A stretch of DNA of 64,000 nucleotides from Haloarchaeobius sp. HME9146 (GCF_025399835.1 NZ_JAODVR010000001.1:1-64000), one strand, 5' to 3'; counted from the first letter of the stretch, positions 1 through 9,599 are shown. The notes: generated by a model from the sequence alone, not told the origin. Program-made: numbers and translations.

Positions 1-333
1 CGCCAGAACCGTCACCGAACCCGTGGTCGGCACCGCGAGCGTCGCGACCCTCGCGTCGGGTTGCAGCGTGGCCGCATCGTACCCGCTCCCGTCGGCGATG
101 ACGACCAGCTTGGCGACGCCGAGCGTCCGCGTCGCCTGCCGGGTGAGCGTCACGTCGACACGCGTACTGGAGGTCGCCCACGATTCGGTCCGGCTGACCG
201 ACGCGAACACCTCCGACTGCTGGATAGCCGGGGCATCGACCGAGAGGTCCGTCGTGAGACAGCCGCCGAGCAGGGGGAGACCGACCGCGGCGAGACCGCC
301 GACGAGACGGCGGCGAGAGAGGACACTGGGCAT
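1..333 (-). CDS. Putative Tat lipoprotein, N-terminal part
   Basis: The open frame begins at an ATG at 333 and runs off the window start, so only the first 111 residues are visible. The N-terminus has three arginines (SRRRLVGGLAAVGLPLLGGC), a hydrophobic stretch and a lipobox-like LGGC. In haloarchaea this combination marks Tat-exported lipoproteins anchored outside the membrane. The mature part is polar and beta-rich, with many Thr and Val. I do not recognise a domain, and function is unknown. It is read in the same direction as secD, which starts beyond a 65 bp gap. Confidence 0.7.
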   Translation of the reverse strand, partial: MPSVLSRRRLVGGLAAVGLPLLGGCLTTDLSVDAPAIQQSEVFASVSRTESWATSSTRVDVTLTRQATRTLGVAKLVVIADGSGYDAATLQPDARVATLAVPTTGSVTVLA

Positions 334-398
334 GGCGGAATGCGACGACAGCCACACAGAAGGGAGACCGGCCTAATCGCCGGCTGACGGGTCGGTCG

Positions 399-1952
399 TC
401 AGTGCTCGCCGGTCGTCAGCGACCGGAGGATGTCACCGTACGCCGGCCGGGTGATGAGCACTCCGATGAGCACGCCGAGGATGGTCACGATGGCGAACCC
501 GCGCAGGTCACCGAGCGAGAGCACCGCCAGCGGCGACATCGCGATGATGGTCGTCGCCGCGGCCGCGCCGATGACCCAGAACGCCTTGCGGAAGCGGGAC
601 TGGAACACCCGTGAGGAGGTCGCCCCACCTTCGGCCATCACCTCGTCGGCGATGATGATGAGGTCGTCCACCCCGGTCCCGATGACCGCGATGAACCCGG
701 CGATGTGCGAGAGGTCGAGCGGGAGACGCACCGCCGCGACGAAGCCGAGCAACAGCACGACCTCGGCGAGCGCCGTGAGTATCATCGGCAGTGCGACCTT
801 CGGCTCACCGTAGCGCAGGTAGACCACGCCGCTGACCGCCAGCACCGCGACGATACCGGTCAGCAGCGAGTTCAGCTTGAAGCGCTCGGCGAGCGCCGGT
901 TCGAGCGAGAACACCTGGGACTCCTCGAAGTCGAGGGGTGCACGGAGCGACCCGGCCTGGAGGTCGACGGAGACCTCGCGGGCCTCGGCGCGCGAGCCCG
1001 TGGTCATGACGAACCGTGGGTCATCGGCGAAGTCGCCCGACTCGATGCTGTTGGCGAGGCTCGGGGCGACCGAGAACGTACTCGTCACGTTCCCCTCGGA
1101 GACGAGCACCAGACAGTGTCCGGCGTCGTTACGGGAGTCACCGCCACACTCGGGCGAACCGGCACCGGACCCGGTGAACCCGTTGTCCACCATGACGTTG
1201 GTGAACCGGCCGGCGGCCTGCTGGTTCAGGACGACCGGAACCTGCCAGGTACCACGGTCGTTCTGTTCGGGCGCGCCGACGCTCTTCAGGTCCTCGTAGG
1301 TGATGACGGGCTGTTCCTCCATCGTCCCGTTCTCGCCCGGATAGCGGGCGTAGACGGTGACGACACCACGGTCACTGATGAGATTGCGCAGCTCGTCGGG
1401 GTCCTGGTTCGGTGCCTCGATGACGATGTAGTTCGTCCCGTCGACGGTCGTCGCCGTCGTCACCGACCCCGCCGTGAGCCCGGTCGCCTCGAGCTTCCGG
1501 TTCAGGACGTCGGTGATCTGGTTGCGGGTGGACTCGGTGACGCCGTCGCGCACGTCGTCGGTGGTCACCCGCCCGCCCTCCGCGGACTGGATGCCGGCGT
1601 CGTTGAGCGCGGAGACGAACTCCGTCCGGTTGACGGAGTCGGTGAACACCTCTGCGGTGCCCGCCTCGGGGCGGAGGTAGACGTCACGCAGTTCGACGCC
1701 GAGGTCGTTGGCGATCTGCTGGCGAGCCGCGCTGATCTGGCTCGAATCCTCGAAGCCGCCGTAGCTCACGGGCTCTGCGGTCATCCCGACCACGGGGGCG
1801 CGGATGCGCGTCCCGCCGTCGAGTTCGAGGCCGTACTGGAGGTTGGTCGGCCCGGTCGACCCGGCGATGAGGCCGGGGGTGAACAGTATCGTCCCGCTCC
1901 CGACGAGCAGGAGGGCGAGGACGACGACGCGCCAGTTCTCGCGGAGGTTCAT
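399..1952 (-). CDS. secD: Protein-export membrane protein SecD
   Basis: SecD is the larger half of the SecDF complex, which aids Sec-dependent export at the cytoplasmic membrane. The 517-residue product has one N-terminal membrane helix (about residues 8-28), then the family motif ELDGGTRIRAPV. A large extracytoplasmic domain follows to about residue 350, and about five C-terminal helices run to the end, including the GTGVDDLIII segment. Its start overlaps the secF stop by four bases (ATGA, 1949-1952), so the two are almost certainly co-transcribed and translationally coupled, with secF first as is usual in haloarchaea. Length fits archaeal SecD. Confidence 0.95.
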   Translation of the reverse strand: MNLRENWRVVVLALLLVGSGTILFTPGLIAGSTGPTNLQYGLELDGGTRIRAPVVGMTAEPVSYGGFEDSSQISAARQQIANDLGVELRDVYLRPEAGTAEVFTDSVNRTEFVSALNDAGIQSAEGGRVTTDDVRDGVTESTRNQITDVLNRKLEATGLTAGSVTTATTVDGTNYIVIEAPNQDPDELRNLISDRGVVTVYARYPGENGTMEEQPVITYEDLKSVGAPEQNDRGTWQVPVVLNQQAAGRFTNVMVDNGFTGSGAGSPECGGDSRNDAGHCLVLVSEGNVTSTFSVAPSLANSIESGDFADDPRFVMTTGSRAEAREVSVDLQAGSLRAPLDFEESQVFSLEPALAERFKLNSLLTGIVAVLAVSGVVYLRYGEPKVALPMILTALAEVVLLLGFVAAVRLPLDLSHIAGFIAVIGTGVDDLIIIADEVMAEGGATSSRVFQSRFRKAFWVIGAAAATTIIAMSPLAVLSLGDLRGFAIVTILGVLIGVLITRPAYGDILRSLTTGEH

Positions 1953-2854
1953 TCCGGCGTCACCTCCCCGAGCTTGTACCAGCGAAGCAGGCTGAGATTG
2001 AGCATGTACGTGTTGACGAGGTCGGTCGCGAGACCGAGGACGAGCACCAGGCCGATGGAGGCCATCAGCTCGATGCCGAACAGCGTCGCGACGACGGTCA
2101 TCACGGCCATCGCGGCGATGGACGTGACGGTCATCGTGACACCAGTCTCCATCGCGCGGTGGACGCTGTCGTAGAACCCACCGGAGCGACGGAGGACGTG
2201 GTTGTTCAGCAGGATGTCGGAGTCCACCGAGTACCCGATGAGCATCAGGAGCGCGGCGACGGTCCCCAGCGAGAGCTTGATGCCGAGGAGGTTCATCGCC
2301 GCCAGCGGGATGACGATGTCCGAGAACGCCGAGATGACGATGGCGATGGAGGGGACGAACGAGCGGAAGAAGACGAACGCGAGGATGCTCATGCCGAGGA
2401 ACGCGGCGAACAGGCCCTGTGCCGCGGTCGTCCGGGCGCTGCTCCCGAAGCTCGGCGAGGTCGTCTGACGGGCCTGGACGAGCTCACACTCGTCGGGGTT
2501 CGAACAGGTCGCTTGCAGGTTCGCCTGCGCCTGGTCGGCCAGTTCCTGTCCGTCGGTCTCGGGGCCGAACGTCAGGATGTAGGTCGGCTCCGTGATGGAC
2601 GGGCCCTGGACCCGTTGTTTCGAGACGATGTCCGCCTCGAACGCTGTGTCGAGTTCGCTTCGTGGCGTGTCTGTCTGTACCGTGAGTTCGGTGCCACCGG
2701 TGAAGTCGGTGCTCAACCCGACCGGTGTCCCGAACACGACGTACCACCCGAGAATGACCACCAGAGCGACAGCGAGTAACGCGAGGGGGACTGCCGCCAG
2801 CTGGCGGTTCGAGTACGGGGTGTAGTCTATCTCCGGTACCTCGAACTTGCTCAT
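1949..2854 (-). CDS. secF: Protein-export membrane protein SecF
   Basis: SecF is the partner of SecD in the archaeal SecDF export complex. The 301-residue protein has an N-terminal helix (about 18-40), the motif STDFTGGTELTVQ, an extracytoplasmic domain to about 140, and five membrane segments. The later segments carry the family signature GYSVDSDILL, which holds an acidic residue inside a membrane segment. It is the first gene of a two-gene operon; its stop overlaps the secD start by four bases. The upstream gap of 112 bp to the divergent gene at 2967 should hold the operon promoter. Confidence 0.95.
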   Translation of the reverse strand: MSKFEVPEIDYTPYSNRQLAAVPLALLAVALVVILGWYVVFGTPVGLSTDFTGGTELTVQTDTPRSELDTAFEADIVSKQRVQGPSITEPTYILTFGPETDGQELADQAQANLQATCSNPDECELVQARQTTSPSFGSSARTTAAQGLFAAFLGMSILAFVFFRSFVPSIAIVISAFSDIVIPLAAMNLLGIKLSLGTVAALLMLIGYSVDSDILLNNHVLRRSGGFYDSVHRAMETGVTMTVTSIAAMAVMTVVATLFGIELMASIGLVLVLGLATDLVNTYMLNLSLLRWYKLGEVTPE

Positions 2855-2966
2855 GGACGCCGGTCCGGTATCGGCCCACCTAAGCCTTCTTATCTCCCCG
2901 TCCAGTCGTGTAGAATCGGCGCACCCGCGGGGGAGGCTTTTGCGTCGGCAGGTCGTAGGTTCCGGT

Positions 2967-3284
2967 ATGAGTCAGTACGCCAGCCGAGTCGTCCTGTCGT
3001 ACCCGGCCGACCTCTCCGACTGGAGCCGCGACCAGGTCGCCACCTCCCACTTCAAGGCGTGGCTGCGCCGGACCCGAGAGACCGCCGCCGTCGGCGACAT
3101 CTGGGAGGAGTTCGTCGACGTGGGCTGCTGTGGCAGCACCTACGACGTGCCCCTCCGCGTCGAGACGGTCGAGGGTGGCGACGAGATGGGACCGGACACC
3201 GACATCGAGTACACGGTCAGAGAGCAATGCGGCCTCGAGGGCGGCTGGAAGGTCCAGAGTCAGGCCGGGCCGGCGACCGAGTGA
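2967..3284 (+). CDS. Conserved haloarchaeal hypothetical protein
   Basis: This 105-residue acidic protein starts at ATG 2967 (MSQYASRVVLSYPAD). A longer in-frame extension upstream is possible, but it would run into the secF promoter region and has an unlikely composition. The protein has a mixed alpha/beta look, a CCGS cysteine pair near residue 53 and a third cysteine near residue 88. No signal peptide or membrane segment is seen. I do not recognise the family and infer no function. It is divergent from secF and convergent with the next gene. Confidence 0.75.
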   Translation: MSQYASRVVLSYPADLSDWSRDQVATSHFKAWLRRTRETAAVGDIWEEFVDVGCCGSTYDVPLRVETVEGGDEMGPDTDIEYTVREQCGLEGGWKVQSQAGPATE

Positions 3285-3300
3285 CGGAAGAACGAACGAC

Positions 3301-3774
3301 TCAGTCCGGCAGGTACCGCACGTTCAACACGCCCTCTTCCACCGAGCGCCGGACCTCGACGCGAATCGCGTTCACCCGCGCCGCCCGGGCGATCGTCTCG
3401 GGGTCCTCCAGGACGTCTGCTGCGGCCTGTTCGGTCTGCTCCGGCGGCACCGAGAGCACGTGAATCTCCCCGGTGCCGGCGCGCGGGACGCGCTCGATGT
3501 CCCCAGTCTCTAGCTCTTCGGCGATGTCCATCGCCTGCGTCGTCGGCGAGAGGTCGCTGTCGACCAGCTCGACGGTGTGGCAGTAGTCCTCCTCGACGAC
3601 CTCCCAGACGACCTCCATCGGGGGGACGGGTGCGATGGTCGCGCCCACCACCTGGTGGCGCTCGTAGCCGTCGTTCTCGCCGAGGGTGTGAATCTGGCCG
3701 GTGTCCACGTCGCGCAGGACGGCCGAGCCCTCGTCGGCTTCGGTCACGAGGAACGTCGCGGTCTTCTCGCTCAT
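3301..3774 (-). CDS. DUF5812-like haloarchaeal protein
   Basis: A 157-residue acidic, soluble protein beginning MSEKTATFLVTEADEGSAVL. The N-terminal 60 residues look like a small beta-barrel (LRDVDTGQIHTL, VVGATIAPVPPMEVVWEV). The C-terminal half is helical. From memory this matches the haloarchaeal family DUF5812, which has no known function; I could not search to confirm. There is no signal peptide. It reads in the same direction as the frameshifted membrane gene 17 bp upstream, so the two probably share a transcript. Confidence 0.8.
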   Translation of the reverse strand: MSEKTATFLVTEADEGSAVLRDVDTGQIHTLGENDGYERHQVVGATIAPVPPMEVVWEVVEEDYCHTVELVDSDLSPTTQAMDIAEELETGDIERVPRAGTGEIHVLSVPPEQTEQAAADVLEDPETIARAARVNAIRVEVRRSVEEGVLNVRYLPD

Positions 3775-3790
3775 GTCCCGAGGCTAGCGG

Positions 3791-4344
3791 TCAGGCCTTT
3801 TCCGGGTTTCGTCGTCGGCCCAGCAGGAGCATCACCACGCCGACCAGTGCCGGCGGGAGCGGGCTGGAGAGCGGCGGCATCGCGTACAGGAGGCTGACGA
3901 CGGGTGCGAAGAGGCCGCTGGGAGCGGGCCGGGTGACGGTCTCGCCGTCGAGGGTGAACTCTGGCGGCATGGAGATGACGAGCGCGAGGTAGAGCGAGAG
4001 CAGGAACAGGAAGCCCGTCACGGCCATCAGCAGGTCGTAGCGCGTGTCGCTCCCGACCCGGCGGTGCCGCCGGGCGACGAACAGCACCGGGGCGAGGATG
4101 GGCGCGACCACGAGCAGCCCGAAGAAGATGTAGAACGCCCGAAGGAAGGTGAACGTCCCCCGACCGACCCGAGCGTGTTCGCCACCTGGACGGCCAGGGC
4201 CGCCCCGAAGTAGAACGTGAGGACGACGCCGAGCAGCCCGCCGACCACCGCGTACAGCTTGAACAGCCGCGACTCGCTCTGGCGGAGGGCGTACGGGAAC
4301 GCCCCGAACACGCCGTCGTAGGTCTCCTCGGCCTCGTCGGTCAT
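3791..4344 (-). pseudogene. Membrane protein gene split by a one-base frameshift
   Basis: The reading frame starts at ATG 4344 (MTDEAEETYDGVFGAFPYAL) and encodes a first membrane helix up to VANTLGSVG. It then loses frame in a run of five C on the given strand (4157-4161). Adding one base there restores a continuous protein that proceeds GGTFTFLRAFYIFFGLLVV, has about three more membrane helices and ends at 3791. The restored protein of about 185 residues looks like a conserved haloarchaeal four-helix membrane protein of unknown function. Either the gene is broken or the C-run is one base short in the assembly; the sequence cannot distinguish these. Everything else about the gene looks intact. 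Confidence 0.75.
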
Positions 4345-4465
4345 CGCCCTGACTTGGGACGAGAGGGCCAAAAGCGGCGCGGTCCAGCGCCGATAGCACA
4401 CCGCAGACGCGGCCCTTGCACCAGTCATCAGCAGCGTTTTGTCGCTGCCACGAGCGAGTCCCCGT

Positions 4466-5758
4466 ATGTACGTCGACATCGGCAACGCGCTGGCCGAGGA
4501 GGCCTCCCCGGGCATCTCTCGGGACGCACTGGAGCGCCTGGACACACAGGTCGCGCAAGCCCACGAGCGCATCGCGGACGGGATCGCGAACCACGAGCAC
4601 GGCTACGCCGCGCTCGACCTGCCCCAGACGGTCGACACTGCCGCCATCGAGAACGCGGTCGCGCCCTTCGACGACAGCGAGGCGGTCCTGAACGTCGGTA
4701 TCGGCGGGAGCGCGCTCGGCGCGGCGACCATCGCGGACGCCCTCGACAGCGACGTCGACGCCTACTTCCTCGACAACGTGGACCCGGAGCACGTCTCCGC
4801 CCTGCTCGCCGACCTGCCCCTCGAGAAGACGACCGTGAACGTCGTCTCCCGGTCGGGCACCACCGCCGAGACGCTCGCGAACTTCCTCGTCGTGCAGGAC
4901 GCGATGGAGTCCGCAGGTGTGGACTGGACCGACCGGACCTTCGTCACGACCGGCGAGTCCGGCCCCCTCCGGACGCTCTCGGACCGCCACGACCTCCCGT
5001 CGCTCCCGGTCCCCGACGGCGTCCCGGGCCGGTTCTCCGCGCTCTCGACCGTCGGACTGGCCTGTGCAGCCATCCAGGGCCACGACCTCGACGAACTCGT
5101 CGCTGGGGCCGCCGAGCAGCAGGCGAAGCTCTCGGGCTCGCTGTTCGACTCGCCCGCCTACGCCTACGGTGCCATCTCCTACGCCCTCGACGTCCGGGGC
5201 GCGTCGGTGAACGCGATGATGCCCTACGCCGAATCCCTCGAGACCTATTCCGAATGGTTCGCCCAGCTCTGGGCCGAAAGCCTCGGGAAAGATGGCCTCG
5301 GCCAGACGCCCGCCCGGGCGCTCGGCGCGACCGACCAGCACTCCCAGCTCCAGCTCTATCGCGCCGGCCCCCGTGACAAGCTGGTGACCCTCGTCCGGCC
5401 CCGCGAGTACGACGACACCGAGATTCCGGAGACCGAGTTCGACGACCTGGCCTACCTCGGCGGGAAGGGCCTGGGGACCCTCCTCGACGCCGAGTTCGAG
5501 GCCACCGAGGCCAGCCTCTCCGCGGCGGGCCGCCCGAACGTCCGGGTCGAACTCGACCGCGTGGACGAGCGCGGCGTCGGCTCGCTGCTGTACGGGATGG
5601 AGGCCGCCTGCGTCATGGCGGGCGAACTCTACGGTGTCGACACCTTCGTCCAGCCGGCGGTCGAGTGGGGCAAGAAGGCCGCCCGCGGCCTGCTCGGCGG
5701 CGGTGACTTCGAGGAGGCCGACGCGGTGGCCGAGAAGACCGAGCTGCTCGTCGAGTAA
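4466..5758 (+). CDS. pgi: Glucose-6-phosphate isomerase
   Basis: Pgi interconverts glucose-6-phosphate and fructose-6-phosphate in the cytoplasm. The 430-residue protein is of the standard SIS-fold Pgi type at the shorter archaeal length. It shows the sugar-phosphate binding loops NVGIGGSALGA (76-86) and SRSGTTAET (128-136), and a C-terminal segment with QPAVEWGKK matching the conserved Pgi end. I chose ATG 4466 (MYVDIGNAL); an upstream in-frame start at 4439 would add nine residues of unlikely composition. It is a single gene, divergent from the frameshifted membrane gene. In haloarchaea it serves gluconeogenesis and sugar interconversion. Confidence 0.95.
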   Translation: MYVDIGNALAEEASPGISRDALERLDTQVAQAHERIADGIANHEHGYAALDLPQTVDTAAIENAVAPFDDSEAVLNVGIGGSALGAATIADALDSDVDAYFLDNVDPEHVSALLADLPLEKTTVNVVSRSGTTAETLANFLVVQDAMESAGVDWTDRTFVTTGESGPLRTLSDRHDLPSLPVPDGVPGRFSALSTVGLACAAIQGHDLDELVAGAAEQQAKLSGSLFDSPAYAYGAISYALDVRGASVNAMMPYAESLETYSEWFAQLWAESLGKDGLGQTPARALGATDQHSQLQLYRAGPRDKLVTLVRPREYDDTEIPETEFDDLAYLGGKGLGTLLDAEFEATEASLSAAGRPNVRVELDRVDERGVGSLLYGMEAACVMAGELYGVDTFVQPAVEWGKKAARGLLGGGDFEEADAVAEKTELLVE

Positions 5759-5846
5759 CGGCGGCCCGTTTTCGCGGCCGGTTCCACCGTGCGCAGCCTA
5801 TTCACCATAGCAGAGAGCCTATAGTTCTCCGTTCGCTACCTCCGGT

Positions 5847-6677
5847 ATGGACGATTCGCTCGTCGACCGCACCGGCTCGCCCTCGCCCTCCCCGCCATCG
5901 AAGGTGACGGCGGCCATGACCGCGAAGACCGTGTTGCGGTTCGCGCTGCTCGGGTTCGCCTCCCTCCCGGTCCTCGTCGTGTACCAGCTGGTCCTCTACA
6001 TGGGAGCAGTCCTGGTCTTCGGCCAGTTCGAGCCGACCGGGCCGAAGGGGCAGATAATCTCGGTCCTCAGCCTCGGCCTGGGGACGCTCACGCTCGCCAT
6101 CGCCTATCTGAAGTACTCAGACCGGGACTGGTCGTTCGTCGACCTGCGGGTCCCGACGCTCCGTGACGTGGGCTGGGCCGTCGGTGGGTTCGTCATCCTG
6201 CTCCTGGGATTCATCGCCATCACCTCCCTCATCAACGTCCTGGGGCTCTCGACCGCCCAGCACAGCACCGCCCAGCAGGCACAGCAGGGCGACCCCGCGC
6301 TGTTGCTCCCGCTCATCCCCCTCTCGCTGCTCATCATCGGCCCGGGCGAGGAGCTGCTCTACCGCAACGTCATCCAGAAGTCGCTGTACACGCACTTCAG
6401 CAAGGTCGGTGCGGTCGCCGTCGCCAGCGCCATCTTCGCGCTGGTCCACATCCCGGCCTACGCGACCGGCAGTGGTCCCGCCGCACTGGCGTCCTCGCTC
6501 GCGGTCATCTTCGTGCTCGCGCTCGTGCTCGGCGGCGTGTACGCCCGGACCGAGAACGTCCTCGTGCCGGCGTTCATCCACGGAGCGTACAACGCGCTGG
6601 CGTTCGCCAGCAGCTACGTCGACCTGACGAACAACGCCGTCGAGAGCGCGTTCGTCACCCTGTTCGCGCTCGTGTGA
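5847..6677 (+). CDS. CPBP-family intramembrane metalloprotease
   Basis: This 276-residue membrane protein has about eight predicted helices and the CPBP (CAAX protease and bacteriocin-processing, ABI) motifs. These are EELLYRNVI with the glutamate pair at 168-169 and arginine 173, a histidine in ALVHIPAY (H201), and H245 in FIHGAYNAL. These residues form the metal site in the family. Substrates of haloarchaeal members are unknown. The loop between helices contains a short AQHSTAQQAQQ stretch. It stands alone, 88 bp after pgi, and probably has its own promoter. A second CPBP domain lies in the fusion protein at 9893-12232. Confidence 0.9.
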   Translation: MDDSLVDRTGSPSPSPPSKVTAAMTAKTVLRFALLGFASLPVLVVYQLVLYMGAVLVFGQFEPTGPKGQIISVLSLGLGTLTLAIAYLKYSDRDWSFVDLRVPTLRDVGWAVGGFVILLLGFIAITSLINVLGLSTAQHSTAQQAQQGDPALLLPLIPLSLLIIGPGEELLYRNVIQKSLYTHFSKVGAVAVASAIFALVHIPAYATGSGPAALASSLAVIFVLALVLGGVYARTENVLVPAFIHGAYNALAFASSYVDLTNNAVESAFVTLFALV

Positions 6678-6743
6678 CGATTCAGCCCGTCTTACGGCTG
6701 TCTGACGAACCTTTTTCGATATCCCCGTTGTAGCTTGCCTCGT

Positions 6744-6881
6744 ATGACGAAGCGGTACTCCATCGTCTGCGGTGAGGACATGAGCGAGCGGGTCGACGCG
6801 CTCGCACAAGAGTTCGACCTCACCGAACAGGCGGTGCTCCGGCAACTCATCGAACGGGGCCTCGAACAGGTCGAAAAGTAG
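6744..6881 (+). CDS. Small ribbon-helix-helix (CopG-like) protein
   Basis: This is a 45-residue ORF that is easy to miss because of its size. It starts at ATG 6744 (MTKRYSIVCGEDMSERVDAL) and ends with a TAG at 6879-6881. The pattern is one short beta-strand (RYSIVC) followed by two amphipathic helices (SERVDALAQEF and EQAVLRQLIERGLEQV), as in ribbon-helix-helix DNA-binding proteins. These bind DNA as dimers through the strand. I infer a small transcriptional regulator; the target is unknown. It converges on nob1 with only 12 bp between stops. Confidence 0.7.
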   Translation: MTKRYSIVCGEDMSERVDALAQEFDLTEQAVLRQLIERGLEQVEK

Positions 6882-6893
6882 GGGCGAGGGGTA

Positions 6894-7355
6894 CTAGTTC
6901 GAGGGGTTCTTCCGCGAGAGCGCGCTCCCGCAGATCGGGCAGCGCTCCTTGTTCTCGTCGAACTCGCGACCACAGCCCGCACACTGGAACCGCCAGTCGC
7001 GGCGCTCGTCGATGCCGTCGCGAGCGATGACCTCGACGCCGACGTTGAGTTTCTCGGCGACGTTCTGCATGGCGTAGTCGTCGGTGACGAGCGTGCCGTC
7101 GAGTTCGAACGTCGCGGCGACCAGCCGGATGTCGGTATCCGAGAGCACGTCGAGGTCGCCCGTCTCCTTGGCGGCCCGCCGGACGCGCTCGGTCGTCTCG
7201 GTGTCGGGGATGTGGACGTGCATCCCGGCCCCCTCCATGGCGTCGTACCGGTAGACGCTCTCACCTTCGAGCTCGTCCCGGACCATGGGGATGGTGGCGG
7301 TGTCGTTGGACGTGTGGTACTCGTTGATGAACGCGGAAGAGTCGAGAACGTACAT
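6894..7355 (-). CDS. nob1: rRNA maturation endonuclease Nob1
   Basis: Nob1 cuts the 3' end of precursor 16S rRNA during small-subunit maturation. The 153-residue protein has an N-terminal PIN domain beginning MYVLDSSAFINEY with acidic Asp5. Further acidic residues are at DTDIRLVAAT (about 73-82) and VTDDYAMQNVA (about 90-100), as expected for the metal site. A zinc ribbon with Cys125, Cys128, Cys139 and Cys142 follows (CAGC and CPIC). This domain order and length are typical of archaeal Nob1. It starts directly next to the stop of the PRC-barrel gene (7356), so they form an operon. Confidence 0.92.
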   Translation of the reverse strand: MYVLDSSAFINEYHTSNDTATIPMVRDELEGESVYRYDAMEGAGMHVHIPDTETTERVRRAAKETGDLDVLSDTDIRLVAATFELDGTLVTDDYAMQNVAEKLNVGVEVIARDGIDERRDWRFQCAGCGREFDENKERCPICGSALSRKNPSN

Positions 7356-7601
7356 TTACCGCTGGACGACGATGTAATCCTTCACTGCCTGCACGTTGTC
7401 CACCGGGACCCGGAAGCGCCCGCTCTCGTCACGGTTGTAGTCGATCGCGCGAGTGGGCGTCTCGTCACCGGGTTCGACGACGAGGTCGTCGAGTCGGCCG
7501 CTCTTCAGGTCCATCGTGATGTTGTACAGCATCCCAAGTTCCGTCCCGTCAGAGCCCATGACGGACTTCCCCGAGAGGTTCTCCGCGAGTATGTCGGACA
7601 T
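7356..7601 (-). CDS. PRC-barrel domain protein
   Basis: An 81-residue protein starting at ATG 7601 ([19 protein letters not shown]). It shows the PRC-barrel pattern of short beta-strands: [47 protein letters not shown]. In archaea, stand-alone PRC-barrel proteins are associated with RNA processing (RimM-like) and with cell-division proteins; the exact role is not settled. Lying immediately upstream of nob1, in the same operon, suggests a link to rRNA maturation, which is inference from context. Confidence 0.88.
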   Translation of the reverse strand: MSDILAENLSGKSVMGSDGTELGMLYNITMDLKSGRLDDLVVEPGDETPTRAIDYNRDESGRFRVPVDNVQAVKDYIVVQR

Positions 7602-7787
7602 ACCACTGTCTTCCCAACGGGTGCTAATAAACGCCACGGGGACCACCGCGGGGCGACGCCGGTGCACCGGGCCCGGTCGACCACCGGGCCGAGACGTGTC
7701 GACGCCTCACAGGGCCTGACGACCGTGACGATGGAATTAAATGCCGTCCTGAGTACTCTCAGATAAGAACCTTCTAGGGTGTTCGCC

Positions 7788-9599
7788 ATGTCTGATACAG
7801 ATTCCTCCGAAACCGACACAGCATCCAACACGCTGAGGACACCCATCGTGGCCGTCCTCGGCCACGTGGACCACGGCAAGACCAGCCTTCTCGACAAAAT
7901 CCGCGGCTCCGCCGTCATCGAGGGTGAGGCCGGGGCCATCACCCAGCACATCGGCGCGACCGCGGTCCCGCTCGAGGTCGTCTCCAAGATGGCCGGGTCG
8001 CTCGTCGACCCGGACGACTTCGACCTCCCCGGGCTCCTGTTCATCGACACGCCCGGCCACCACTCGTTCAGCACGCTTCGCTCCCGTGGTGGCGCACTGG
8101 CCGACATCGCCGTCCTCGTCGTGGACGTGAACGACGGCTTCCAGCCACAGACTCTGGAGGCCATCGACATCCTGCAGAACACCCAGACCCCCTTCATCGT
8201 CGCCGCCAACAAGGTCGACACCGTCCCCGGCTGGAACGCCAACGAGGACGCCCCCATCCAGCAGACCTACGACGCCCAGTCCGACCGCGTCCGGAACGAC
8301 CTCGACCAGCGGCTCTACTCCATCATCGGCGAACTCTCCGACAACGGCTTCTCCGCGGACATGTACTGGCGCGTGCAGGACTTCCAGAAGAACGTCGGGG
8401 TCGTCCCCGTCTCCGCGATGACCGGCGAGGGTATCCCGGACCTCCTCGCCGTCATGATGGGCCTCTCCCAGCGCTACATGAAGGAGGCCATGGCCATCGA
8501 CGTGACCGGCCCCGGCGTCGGAACCGTCCTCGAGGTCAAGGAGGAGCGCGGCTTCGGGACCACCATCGACCTCGTCCTCTACGACGGCATCATCCGCGAG
8601 GACGACACCATCGTCGTCGGCAGCAAGAACGAGCCCATCGTCACCGAGGTGCGCGCCCTCCTGCAGCCGCGCCCGCTCGCCGAGATCCGGACCGAGTCCC
8701 GCTTCGAGCGCGTCGACGAGGTGAAAGCGGCCTCCGGTATCAAGGTCGCCGCCCCCGACCTCGACAAGGCGATGTCCGGCGCGCCGGTCCGCGTCGTCGG
8801 CGACCGTGACCTCGACGAGGTCGTCGCCGAAGTGGAGGCCGAACTCGCCGAGTTCGCCGTCTCCACCGAGGAGGAAGGCGTCGTCGTCAAGGCCGACACC
8901 CTCGGCTCGCTCGAAGCCATGGCGAACGCCCTCGAAGAGGCGGAGATTCCCATCGTCCGCGCCGAGGTCGGCGACATCGCCCCGCGCGACGTGAGCGTCG
9001 CCTCGACGGCCGACGACGACCTCCACCGGACCATCCTCGGCTTCAACGTCGACGTGCTGAAAGACGCCGAGAACCGCGCCGACATCGACGACGTGCGCAT
9101 CTACACGGACGACGTCATCTACCAGCTCATCGAGGAGTACGAGGAGTTCGTCGAGAGCACGAAGCAGGCCCAGCAGGACACCGTCCTGAAGAACATCGCC
9201 CGCCCGTGCCGGTTCCAGATCCTCCCCGACCACACCTTCCGCCAGAACAACCCCGCCGTCGTCGGCGTCGAGATCCTCTCGGGGACCCTCCGCAAGAACC
9301 AGAACGTCGTGAAGTTCGAGGGGAACGACCCGAAACGCGTCGGCTCCGTCAAGGGTATCCAGGACCAGGGTGAGGACGTCGACGAGGCCCGCGCCGGCAA
9401 CCGCGTCTCGGTCGCCATCGACGGCCCCACGGTGGGTCGCCAGATCGAGGAGAACGACGAACTCTGGATCGAACTCCCCGAGAAGCACGCGAAGATACTG
9501 GAGCAAGAACTCAAAGAGGAGATCCCGATGGACGAGCGCGAAGCACTCTCGTTCTACCTCGAAAAACGCCGCAAGGTCGACCCGTTCTGGGGCAAGTAA
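7788..9599 (+). CDS. infB: Translation initiation factor aIF5B (IF-2 family)
   Basis: aIF5B is the GTPase that promotes joining of ribosomal subunits and placing of initiator tRNA. The 603-residue protein has the GTP-binding motifs GHVDHGKT (25-32), DTPGHHSF (87-94) and NKVD (141-144). An EF-Tu-like domain II, a domain III and a second barrel domain IV rich in [15 protein letters not shown]-type sequence follow. Length fits archaeal aIF5B without the eukaryotic N-terminal extension. I start at ATG 7788; a GTG three codons earlier is possible. A weak A/T-rich box lies near 7734-7741. No inteins are seen. Confidence 0.96.
   Translation: MSDTDSSETDTASNTLRTPIVAVLGHVDHGKTSLLDKIRGSAVIEGEAGAITQHIGATAVPLEVVSKMAGSLVDPDDFDLPGLLFIDTPGHHSFSTLRSRGGALADIAVLVVDVNDGFQPQTLEAIDILQNTQTPFIVAANKVDTVPGWNANEDAPIQQTYDAQSDRVRNDLDQRLYSIIGELSDNGFSADMYWRVQDFQKNVGVVPVSAMTGEGIPDLLAVMMGLSQRYMKEAMAIDVTGPGVGTVLEVKEERGFGTTIDLVLYDGIIREDDTIVVGSKNEPIVTEVRALLQPRPLAEIRTESRFERVDEVKAASGIKVAAPDLDKAMSGAPVRVVGDRDLDEVVAEVEAELAEFAVSTEEEGVVVKADTLGSLEAMANALEEAEIPIVRAEVGDIAPRDVSVASTADDDLHRTILGFNVDVLKDAENRADIDDVRIYTDDVIYQLIEEYEEFVESTKQAQQDTVLKNIARPCRFQILPDHTFRQNNPAVVGVEILSGTLRKNQNVVKFEGNDPKRVGSVKGIQDQGEDVDEARAGNRVSVAIDGPTVGRQIEENDELWIELPEKHAKILEQELKEEIPMDEREALSFYLEKRRKVDPFWGK

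Noticed and set aside
3791-5341. Long minus-strand frame extending the membrane protein far into pgi
   Set aside because: Only the last third looks like a membrane protein; the rest is antisense to pgi. A frameshift in the membrane gene explains the pattern better.
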